From NCBI GenBank assembly GCA_964523795.1, contig CAZGAO010000087.1, positions 1 through 20,858 of the forward strand: a stretch of 20,858 bases of DNA, given 5' to 3'. The notes below the pieces were generated by a model, which worked only from the letters and a program-made list of their open reading frames with translations, was not told where the DNA came from and searched no databases. How positions within the stretch are numbered: the stretch's first letter is position 1; each line of letters starts with the position of its first letter. Positions 8,689 through 16,059 of this stretch are shown piece by piece. This DNA comes from SABY01 sp964523795. Its GTDB lineage: Bacteria; Bacteroidota; Bacteroidia; Bacteroidales; 4484-276. The translations under genes and the position numbers were made by a program.

Positions 8689-9037
8689 GTAATGATAAAT
8701 TAGTTAATCGTTAATTGTAAATAGTTAATTGTTGAGCGAAGCGAAATCCTCGCCAAAGGCGGGATTAATCGTTAATTGTCCCGAAAAGTAGAAAATCTTT
8801 GATTTATATTACTTTTCGAGGATGCACGCCCAAAGGGCGGCATTATTCGTTAATCGCTATTCCTTGTTTGTCCCGAAACGGAATTAGCAGAGACGCGCAT
8901 GTAGCGCGTCTGTACCGGAATTCCATTTAGAATTCAATTATCGTTATGGTTTCATTATTTAATATTGGATAATCGGAATTCATAAAAATTTAAAAATTTT
9001 TAAATCTGATTTAATAACAGATCGAAAGCTGTTTTTG
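8689..9037. repeat. Intergenic mosaic of short hairpins and direct repeats
   Basis: This 349-bp gap has no gene. It contains two copies of TTAATCGTTAATTGT (8704-8718 and 8765-8779), two copies of TTGTCCCGAAA (8776-8786 and 8868-8878), and four hairpins. These are ATCCtCGCC/GGCGGGAT around AAA (8746-8765), CGAAAAGTA/TACTTTTCG (8782-8818), CGCCC-AAA-GGGCG (8827-8839) and AGACGCGC/GCGCGTCT around a five-base loop (8891-8911). The part nearest the peptidase gene (about 8930-9037) is A/T-rich and would hold its 3' end; only a weak hairpin (AACAG/CTGTT, about 9016-9035) is seen there. The only promoter-like word toward the 5149-8688 gene is TACTTTTC (minus strand, 8783-8790), one base off consensus. 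Confidence 0.7.
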
Positions 9038-11986
9038 TTAACGGCTAATTATCAATTTTTTAAGTTTTTGCTGGCCTTCGCCTTTTATCGCTACAAAATA
9101 AAGGCCTTCGGTCAGTTCCGAAATATCGATAACAAAATTAGTGTTGCCATTGCCACGATATTGCAGAATTTTATTTCCAAGTAAATTGTAAATTACAATA
9201 TCTGATTTTGCAAGTAATGCATCAGCAAACTGTAAGGCAATTTCATTCTTGGCCGGGTTGGGATAAATGGAGAAAACAGCATTCGAGTGGTCGTCTATTC
9301 CGGTACAATCTTCCACCGAAACCACAAATTCATCCGAGAATTCGCCATAGCCACAGTCGTTGATACCACGCACCTGCAGACTGGCCAATGCAAAATAACC
9401 ATCAGTCCAGCTTACCAATATTTCGTTAGGCGCAGTTACTTCGATGCTGCCGGCTTCTTCGGGTTCAAGCACCCATTGGCAATCATCGGCATTTTCGATG
9501 TCGGGACAAGTATAGTATTCCGCATTTCCTGCACACACCTGTGCCGGGCCGTCAATTTGGCCTCCTGCAGCGGGCAATGGATTAAGTGTTAGTGTAAGCT
9601 CATCGCTGTTTTCATCGCCGCCATTATCAAAAGCGGTAAGGGTTAACTCCACTGTTCCATTTTCGATGTCGAGGCTTCCGGGTGTGTAAACCGGATCGAG
9701 GATGGTGCTATTGGTAAATGTTCCATCTCCATCCGTTGTCCATTCCACCGATTCGTAATAAGTGGCTTCGCCCTGGCACTGGTATGTTTCGTTGGCGCAG
9801 AGCTGGGCATTAGAGCCTGCCTGCGCATTTACGCCAGCACTAGGTGGAAAGGTAATATAATCGATCCAGCCGCAATCCGAACCACCTGTCGCCGAGTAGT
9901 CTTTTTCGTAAACCCACCTAAAGGTGTGCGTTCCCTCGGTCACAGTATAAATAAATTCTTCCCAATCCTGATCGCCGGCCCATTGATCCTGCTCCTGATT
10001 GTCGATGTAAAACTGCAGGTAATCGTAGCCGGATTCGGAGGATACCTTGCGGTAAAACGAAATCTGTCCGGCCATACCATCTTCGAGGGTATAAATCATT
10101 TCGCTTGTGGATTCATCACCAATACCACCCGACTTGGCCGAGGCCGATCCATCCCAGCCATTGCTGTTGTCGATTTGCCAGTCGGAATCGCCCGAAAAGG
10201 TAAAACCGGGTTCAAATACGCCCGCCTCGAAACTAATGGCAAAACTTTCCATCAATTCAAAATCCGCCACATTGTTGTCGGGATCAATACTCACTACCTG
10301 AATCAGGGTAGCATAGTCTTCGGCATATACTTTAAAGGTGTAGGTGTTTTCAAAAATTTCAGCAATTTGATACTGTCCGTTCTCATCGGTGTAAACTGCA
10401 TCGATGGGAGTATTCAGTGCTTCGACCATAGCACCCTGGATAGGCTCGCCCGAGTCAGCATCGGTGATTGTTCCGCTTAGCGCGATAATCTCGGATTGCT
10501 CCAGTTGCACATTGAGGATGGTTTGCCCCTCATCGGTGATTTCTACATTATCAAAAGTTTGCGTAAGATAGCCAAAGGCCGATATAGTTACCTGATAGCT
10601 TCCATCCATCAACATGCGATAATAAGAACCAAAGGCTTCGTTGGATTTGTATGGCTCGCGGAAGGCTCCGCTATTGTCGATTTCGTGAACGAATATTTCG
10701 GCTACCACAGGGTCGCCGGTAGCGGCGTTAGTAACATGACCTGTTAATGTGGAATAATTAATACGGTTCAGCAAAATCATGGCTCCTTCCAAATTATCTT
10801 CGCTAACCTGATACACCTCGTTAGCCGGAGGAATAAATTCGGTAGCCAGCTCAACGGTGTAGCCAAAGATGCCGTGATTTCCGTAAGCCCAGTCATCGGT
10901 GCCTCCCGATGAAGGATACAAAGCCCAGGATGCCTGTGGTGTGTAATGTCCACCATACAAGCCGGGGATGGCTTCGCCAACCATGGTACCCAGGTCAGCA
11001 AGTGCAGCCAAATCGGGAGGGGTGGCTGAAGAACTATAACCATAAGGCCAAAGCACCAGTTCGCTGTAGGTATGATAAGAAATACCGGCTACAAAATGAT
11101 GGGCCGCCATCAAATCGCGGACGGCCTGGAGCTCAGGCTCCGAAAAAGGCGTGGGGCCGCAGTAAGTAATATCGTTGGGGTCACTCGAAGTACCTGAAGT
11201 TCCCCATTGCCAACCGTAGTTACGATTTGGGTCAACGCCATCGGGATAGTAATACGAGCCGTTGGTAAGACTCCCGTTTCCATCGTTGTCGCGGATATTT
11301 TTGCGCCAATCGGTGTTGATTTGATCCAGCACTACCTCATGGCCATCGGGATTTACGATGGGCACAAACCAAATCTCTTTGTTATTAACATTTTCGGTAA
11401 TTTCGGGATCACTACCATAATTATCCACAATATGATTTAAAACATAAAAAGCCACCTCGGTGCTCAGCGGCTCGCGGGCATGGTGTGCTCCAAAATAATA
11501 CACGGCGGGTTCATCTTCGTTAACAGCCACATTATCCGAAACTTTCAAAGCCCAGATGTCGTGCTGGTAATCGCCATAATTGCCATAACCGGAATTAAAA
11601 TATTCTTTTCCCCGGCTATCGCCAATGTCCATCAACTGGCAGATATCGGGATGGTCGGCGGCGATTTGTTGCAGTTCGTCAAGGGCTTCCTGGTAGGTGC
11701 GGTAGCCGTTAATATCGTCCACGTTGCCCAGGTTGGCCATCATTTGCGAAGTAGAATTTACTATCGTAATATCATAACCCTCGGCAATCATGCGATCGTA
11801 ATCAAGTTCGGGAATAACAATATCCAAAAATTCGCCCGGCTTCATGGCTGCCACATCATGGCCTCCTTTAGTAAATTCGGCAATGGTAGCCTGGTCAGGA
11901 TTGGTGAAGCGAACCACCAGTTTTTCTTGTGCAAAAAGTGTAAAAGCGAAGCTTAGTAAGAGAAATCCAAGTATCAGTTTTTTCAT
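9038..11986 (-). CDS. T9SS cargo: M14 family zinc carboxypeptidase
   Basis: A 982-residue exported metallocarboxypeptidase that should remove C-terminal residues from peptides outside the cell. The signal peptide is 1-19/20 (ending LFAQ) and a short prodomain-like region follows to about 90. The M14 domain spans about 92-410 with every expected active-site feature: zinc ligands H169 and E172 (HARE) and H305 (SYHTYSE), the substrate-binding R228 (WRKN) and N254-R255 (DPNRN), and the catalytic E379 (YTVEL). Two carboxypeptidase-regulatory-like domains follow (412-495 and 502-578), then a jelly-roll/MAM-like region (581-715), PKD-like domains (about 717-802 and 806-891) and a T9SS type A sorting domain from IYPNPAKN (about 907). 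The ATG at 11986 sits at a clean signal peptide. The spacer to the upstream peptidase gene is 101 bases and holds a terminator hairpin. Side-chain specificity cannot be read with confidence. Confidence 0.93.
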   Translation of the reverse strand: MKKLILGFLLLSFAFTLFAQEKLVVRFTNPDQATIAEFTKGGHDVAAMKPGEFLDIVIPELDYDRMIAEGYDITIVNSTSQMMANLGNVDDINGYRTYQEALDELQQIAADHPDICQLMDIGDSRGKEYFNSGYGNYGDYQHDIWALKVSDNVAVNEDEPAVYYFGAHHAREPLSTEVAFYVLNHIVDNYGSDPEITENVNNKEIWFVPIVNPDGHEVVLDQINTDWRKNIRDNDGNGSLTNGSYYYPDGVDPNRNYGWQWGTSGTSSDPNDITYCGPTPFSEPELQAVRDLMAAHHFVAGISYHTYSELVLWPYGYSSSATPPDLAALADLGTMVGEAIPGLYGGHYTPQASWALYPSSGGTDDWAYGNHGIFGYTVELATEFIPPANEVYQVSEDNLEGAMILLNRINYSTLTGHVTNAATGDPVVAEIFVHEIDNSGAFREPYKSNEAFGSYYRMLMDGSYQVTISAFGYLTQTFDNVEITDEGQTILNVQLEQSEIIALSGTITDADSGEPIQGAMVEALNTPIDAVYTDENGQYQIAEIFENTYTFKVYAEDYATLIQVVSIDPDNNVADFELMESFAISFEAGVFEPGFTFSGDSDWQIDNSNGWDGSASAKSGGIGDESTSEMIYTLEDGMAGQISFYRKVSSESGYDYLQFYIDNQEQDQWAGDQDWEEFIYTVTEGTHTFRWVYEKDYSATGGSDCGWIDYITFPPSAGVNAQAGSNAQLCANETYQCQGEATYYESVEWTTDGDGTFTNSTILDPVYTPGSLDIENGTVELTLTAFDNGGDENSDELTLTLNPLPAAGGQIDGPAQVCAGNAEYYTCPDIENADDCQWVLEPEEAGSIEVTAPNEILVSWTDGYFALASLQVRGINDCGYGEFSDEFVVSVEDCTGIDDHSNAVFSIYPNPAKNEIALQFADALLAKSDIVIYNLLGNKILQYRGNGNTNFVIDISELTEGLYFVAIKGEGQQKLKKLIISR

Positions 11987-12022
11987 TTTGTGATGTAATT
12001 TGTATTTTATTAATATTAAAAT

Positions 12023-12060
12023 GGTAAGACCAGTTTACTAATTTTAAAACTGATCTTACC
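12023..12060 (-). terminator. Terminator-like hairpin between the two M14 genes
   Basis: GGTAAGACCAGTTT (12023-12036) pairs with AAACTGATCTTACC (12047-12060). The one imperfect pair is a G-T wobble only when read on the minus strand, as with the terminator at 5087-5121. On the minus strand it is followed by ATTTTAATATT, a poor T run, so termination may be partial and some read-through into the 9038-11986 gene is possible. No -7 box is visible for that gene in the rest of the spacer. Confidence 0.65.
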
Positions 12061-12087
12061 CAAGTAGGTGCATAAATGATGAAAGGT

Positions 12088-15000
12088 TTACTTGTGGATG
12101 GCAATTTTTTTGGTAAGGGTACTCATTTTGCCAACAAGTTTAAGATAATAAATCCCGGCAGGCAGGTCGCTTAGATTGACGGCCAAATTATTTCCGGGAA
12201 TTATTTCCGCTATTTCGCTTTGATAAACCACGGCTCCCGAGGGTGAAAATATCTGAATTCTGATTTGTTCGTCCTGATAATTTTGGATTGCAATTTCAAA
12301 ATTCCCATTACTGGGATTGGGCAGTATCTGCACTTTTTCATCAGCCATCGCTTCTCCAATTCCCGGGCAAGGGTCGATGTAAACCTCGAAGGGCGGCGAA
12401 TAGTTACCTTCGCCGCAGTTGTTTATCCCGCGCACTTGCACGAATGCTACACCCAGGTATGGGCCGGTAAAAGCTATGGTACATTCGTTTTGGTTTGCCA
12501 TGATAGTTCCGGCCTCTGCAGGATCGAGAATCCACTCGTAACTGGTGGCTCCGGCAATTTCATCAACAAAATATTGTCCGCTTTGATTGTGGCATACCAT
12601 ATCGGCACCATCTATTTCTCCGGCGGCGGCAGGCAGCCCAATAATAGTAATTTCAATCGGCTCCGACATTTCGCTCTGGCCACAATGATTGATGCCGGCA
12701 GCCATAATTTGTACATCGCCCGCAAAATCATCGGCCCAGTCAACTTCGATCATCGGCCCGCTTTGCGACATAATTCCGGCATTGGCAGGCAACATTTCCC
12801 AGTACCAATCGATGCAGCCACCCAGATCACTAATGCTGTATTCGCAATCAGGGCTGTTCTGGCACATTTCTTCCAAACCTTCAGGAGCGGAAGGTGCAGC
12901 CGGATCGTTATCAGCAATAATGTACTCCATCAAAGCTGTACCGGCGGTATTGCTTCCATCGCTAACGGTGAGCGTTACCCCAAAGATACCGGGCTCATTA
13001 TAAGCGATCACAGGATTTTGCTCATTTGAAGTAGCAGGCGTTCCTCCCGGAAACTCCCATTCCCAACTAATAATATCTCCACTCGAAATGTCGTAAAAAT
13101 GAACTTCCTGGCCATAGCATATCCAGGATTCGTCCGAAGTAAACGCGGCGTTTATTCCGGTTTGGTTTACCACGATGCTGTAATCTTCTACTTCGCCGTA
13201 GCTGGAAGATCCACAGGGATTGGGATCGGAGCTATACGTCATTCGTATTCTCATACGATAAATCCCGGAATTCTGATCTTCGGGAGCTTGGATGCTGCCT
13301 GTAAAAGTTTCGCCGCTGCCGCCAACGTTGGTAAGTACAAAGGTTTCGCCGGTGCTATTGCCCAGCTCAAAGTCGTTGTTCCAGTCCACCCAGGCACTTA
13401 CCTGGTCGCTCGACCAGGCATTTCCGTTGGTAACAGTAATATCAACGGCTGCACCGGTATCAAGCGCAGTGCTCATGTCGGAATAGTCGGCCACGCCGCC
13501 CTGCCATCCGCTGGCATTGCTTATGTCGCCACATTCCACGTTTGAAATGTACTCATCCTCAGTGGAAGTTGAGGCTTCGCAATAATCGGGAAATTCGATG
13601 CTAATATATTTTGTGTTGGGATCCACATTGCTACCCTCATAGTTAAAATTGATAACTGAGATATGTCCTGCGGGGGCACTTTCTTCGGCCGATACAATAA
13701 AAGTAGCAATAGCTGAAGCATCTATTTCCAGATCGCCAAAACTTTGAGCTTCGGTGGTAATAATGGTTATGTAATCATCTTCGCTGGTAAAAGTGCCGGT
13801 AAGGGCAAGGGCAGTTTCGGTTCCCACATTTTTGAGGGTAACGATAAAATCGGCGGTCTCGCCCGGCTCAAGCAAGCCATTGCCGTTGCCACTGGCATCA
13901 TCTACCTCATAGCCCTCCATAATAACATAAGGGCCGGTGATAGAACTCAATGCCTGGATAGCATCCAAATCAAAACCTACATCATTGCCACTTGCGGAGC
14001 CATCGCCATCATCCTGAATCTTGAAATATTGCGCCTCCGAAATATTGCAGGCAGCAAAATCAAATTCGGTGGTGCCACTACCATCGCCCATGCTGTGCCA
14101 GGGGCCATCCATGCTTTCGCCGGCATACAAGGTATAACCTTCGGCACTGGCATCGCCCTCAAAAACCATGAGGTCGGGGCCGGGGCCATCAAATATCACA
14201 TCCTGCATATCCAAAACAGCCCAGCCGTTTTTACCAATCGAATAATTCTGGTTGTCAGGCTGACCGATTGCATTCCAGGTATATCCTTCATCGGAATGAT
14301 TGTTATCGGGAATTTGAGAGCTAATCATGCGGTAAACGCTCTGGTGATCCAGCGGGTCGAGTTCGATATCGGTGATGGTGGAATTCATGGCCGAAACAGA
14401 AATCCCACTTACGAGCTTATCCTGATAGCCGTTGGCTTTAACCATTATACTGTAATTGCCGGGGAGGACATATTTATGATAATCGCCTACTTCAGGGTCG
14501 GTAAAAGTGGGGATAAAATCGTTAACAAAAATTACCGCAGCCACCGGGTCGCCGGTAACAGCATCTGTAACCAGACCTTCCAGGCCATATCCCGAATATT
14601 CGATCATGGTCAGCATTGCAGGCTTGTTGTAGTTGTAATAGGTCATAATTTGTGAGGCGGGTGGTTGTTTAGCCTGAGATATTTCCATCGACCAGCTTAT
14701 CGAACCCATCGCGCCATAATTTGAATCTTTGGTACTGCCGTTGATGGCGTACATGCCGTTGTAGCCCTGGCCATACGGAATGTTGCTATAACCCGAAACA
14801 TCGGCATACAATCCTGCCAGTTGCAAAATATGCGGCGCATCGAAGGGTGCTTGGGGGCGATAGCTCCAGGGGCACGAGATATATTCGGTACCGCTGTGAT
14901 AAGTGGTATGCACCACAAACTGATGGCTGTATGAACAAGCGCGGAGCGCCTTGGATTCGACCTGCGAAAAGGCTCCGCTGCTGCTGCCTTCGCCGTTCCA

Positions 15001-15672
15001 CATGTAGCCCCAGTCGCGATTCAGGTCAACGCCATTGTTGTTGTAGCGGATCATGCCCACACGGCCATCGGGGTTAACCATCAGGTAAAGCCATATTTCG
15101 CGATTATCGATGAGTTCGGTCATCTCGGGATCGCTGCCATAGCCCAGGCATAAATCGCGGGCAAACCGAATGACGTTTTCGGGGCCGCCAATTTCATCGC
15201 CGTGAATACCGCCATCAAACATAACTTCGGCTTCGTTTTCATCGGTGGCCGAGTTATCGCTGATTTTGAGCGCGGCCAGTTGTCGGCCTCCCATCGAGGT
15301 ACCAAAAAGATGCTTGGTGCAGATATCAGGGAAGTGGGTAGCCAGGCTGTCGGCCAGGTCGATGATTTCCTGATAGCTATGATATTCTGCGCGGCTACCC
15401 CAAAAGTTTTGGGAATATTCGTTAAGGTTTTCGATGGTAATTTCATAATCGAAACCCGCATCATCCAAAAGCGAAAGCTCGGCAGGAGTGAGATAAAGCA
15501 AGGCATGACGAAGATAAATATCGCCATTAAGTTTTAAGTTGTAGAGATCGAGGGCATCGGTTTTGGAGTGGATTTGAACCTTGACCTCCATTTCGCCGGC
15601 ACGCCAGCCCTGAGCCTGTGAAGATGCAATTAAGCATGCAAAGAAAATCAGAAGTAGTAAGAGTTTTTTCAT
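12088..15672 (-). CDS. T9SS cargo: M14 family zinc carboxypeptidase with GEVED and PKD domains
   Basis: An 1194-residue exported metallopeptidase of a different M14 branch from its neighbour. The signal peptide is 1-20/21 (ending SQAQ). The M14 domain is about 95-358: zinc ligands H157 and E160 (IHGDE) and H259 (TYHSG), substrate-binding N218-R219 (DLNRD), an NPDGR loop at 200-204 and the catalytic E330 (SMEIS). It continues with a carboxypeptidase-regulatory-like domain (362-438), a GPDLMVFE-containing discoidin-like region (about 441-575), a CARDB-like domain (578-693), a GEVED domain (about 697-835), a PKD domain (841-920), two PKD-like modules (930-1010 and 1015-1100) and a T9SS type A sorting domain from ILPNPSNG (about 1116). 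All catalytic residues are present, so it is probably active. Its GEVED domain is closely similar to that of the 5149-8688 protein. No clear promoter box was found in the repeat-rich upstream gap. Confidence 0.93.
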   Translation of the reverse strand: MKKLLLLLIFFACLIASSQAQGWRAGEMEVKVQIHSKTDALDLYNLKLNGDIYLRHALLYLTPAELSLLDDAGFDYEITIENLNEYSQNFWGSRAEYHSYQEIIDLADSLATHFPDICTKHLFGTSMGGRQLAALKISDNSATDENEAEVMFDGGIHGDEIGGPENVIRFARDLCLGYGSDPEMTELIDNREIWLYLMVNPDGRVGMIRYNNNGVDLNRDWGYMWNGEGSSSGAFSQVESKALRACSYSHQFVVHTTYHSGTEYISCPWSYRPQAPFDAPHILQLAGLYADVSGYSNIPYGQGYNGMYAINGSTKDSNYGAMGSISWSMEISQAKQPPASQIMTYYNYNKPAMLTMIEYSGYGLEGLVTDAVTGDPVAAVIFVNDFIPTFTDPEVGDYHKYVLPGNYSIMVKANGYQDKLVSGISVSAMNSTITDIELDPLDHQSVYRMISSQIPDNNHSDEGYTWNAIGQPDNQNYSIGKNGWAVLDMQDVIFDGPGPDLMVFEGDASAEGYTLYAGESMDGPWHSMGDGSGTTEFDFAACNISEAQYFKIQDDGDGSASGNDVGFDLDAIQALSSITGPYVIMEGYEVDDASGNGNGLLEPGETADFIVTLKNVGTETALALTGTFTSEDDYITIITTEAQSFGDLEIDASAIATFIVSAEESAPAGHISVINFNYEGSNVDPNTKYISIEFPDYCEASTSTEDEYISNVECGDISNASGWQGGVADYSDMSTALDTGAAVDITVTNGNAWSSDQVSAWVDWNNDFELGNSTGETFVLTNVGGSGETFTGSIQAPEDQNSGIYRMRIRMTYSSDPNPCGSSSYGEVEDYSIVVNQTGINAAFTSDESWICYGQEVHFYDISSGDIISWEWEFPGGTPATSNEQNPVIAYNEPGIFGVTLTVSDGSNTAGTALMEYIIADNDPAAPSAPEGLEEMCQNSPDCEYSISDLGGCIDWYWEMLPANAGIMSQSGPMIEVDWADDFAGDVQIMAAGINHCGQSEMSEPIEITIIGLPAAAGEIDGADMVCHNQSGQYFVDEIAGATSYEWILDPAEAGTIMANQNECTIAFTGPYLGVAFVQVRGINNCGEGNYSPPFEVYIDPCPGIGEAMADEKVQILPNPSNGNFEIAIQNYQDEQIRIQIFSPSGAVVYQSEIAEIIPGNNLAVNLSDLPAGIYYLKLVGKMSTLTKKIAIHK

Positions 15673-15747
15673 TTTGAAATGATGTTTTAAATAAATATCA
15701 GTAAATTACAATGTTAAATTTTCATTGGTGTTCGGTTAAATTTTTGA

Positions 15748-15772
15748 GATTTCTCCCTACGGTCGAAATGAC
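15748..15772 (-). repeat. REP-like hairpin repeat, left (inverted) copy
   Basis: Read on the minus strand, this 25-base unit begins GTC and folds into a hairpin: ATTTC/GAAAT outer stem, a tandem G-A/A-G mismatch, CC/GG inner stem and a GTA triloop. It pairs in design with the opposite-facing copy at 15858-15882. Confidence 0.75.
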
Positions 15773-15796
15773 AAAGTATTCGGAGCGTTGTAAGAT

Positions 15797-15839
15797 GGCG
15801 GGGGCTTGTTGGCGGCTTTGCCGCCAACAAGCCCCCGCC
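15797..15839. repeat. Perfect 20-bp-stem palindrome with a 3-base loop
   Basis: The arms 15797-15816 and 15820-15839 are exact reverse complements (left arm GGCGGGGGCTTGTTGGCGGC) around TTT. The arms are 75% G+C in an A/T-rich gap. It lies almost at the centre of the inverted pair of 25-base repeats. It could act as a strong bidirectional transcription barrier, but no T run follows on either side. Confidence 0.92.
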
Positions 15840-15857
15840 CCAATAACGTAAATAATT

Positions 15858-15882
15858 GTCATTCCGAACGAAGTGAGGAATC
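15858..15882 (+). repeat. REP-like hairpin repeat, right copy
   Basis: This 25-base unit begins GTC and folds as ATTCC/GGAAT outer stem, tandem G-A/A-G mismatch, AC/GT inner stem and a GAA triloop. It differs from the left copy at 5 of 25 positions, and four of those five form two compensated base pairs. Similar words are, from memory, common between genes in Bacteroidota. Confidence 0.75.
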
Positions 15883-16059
15883 CTATTTCAAATAATTCCG
15901 AAATTCTATTTTAATCGTACACGAATTTTTATTAAAAAAAATCAAATTATAAACACAGATTGAAAGTCCACTATTTAACTTTTTTTAAGGCGGCTAAAGT
16001 ACATTATTTTCAAAAAACATAAATCCAAAAAAAACTTAGCGATGATTAGCCGCATCCTG

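Larger units (their letters stand above)
15673..16059. other. 387-bp intergenic gap carrying a composite repeat element
   Basis: No gene is present. The middle holds the inverted repeat pair and giant palindrome listed separately. The part next to the kinase stop (15985-16059) is A/T-rich with an inverted pair GCGGCTAA (15990-15997) and TTAGCCGC (16046-16053), 48 bases apart. On the minus strand a T8 run follows a weak GATG/CATC hairpin just past the kinase stop. This may end the kinase transcript, but it is not a classic terminator. No TAnnTTTG match to start the 12088-15672 gene was found. Confidence 0.6.

Noticed and set aside
8704..8779. CRISPR-like direct repeat (TTAATCGTTAATTGT twice)
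   Set aside because: Only two copies of a low-complexity A/T word; no regular spacers and no cas genes in the window.
12265..13029. Plus-strand open frame of 254 codons antisense to the PKD region
   Set aside because: Same reason: a shadow of the real minus-strand gene, with no promoter or domain.
13744..14655. Long plus-strand open frame (303 codons) inside the second M14 gene
   Set aside because: It lies antisense to a well-supported peptidase gene, its product has no recognisable domain, and such antisense frames occur under every large gene here.
15990..16053. GCGGCTAA/TTAGCCGC inverted pair as the kinase terminator
   Set aside because: The arms are 48 bases apart with no T run after the distal arm on the minus strand, so the hairpin is unlikely to form as a terminator.
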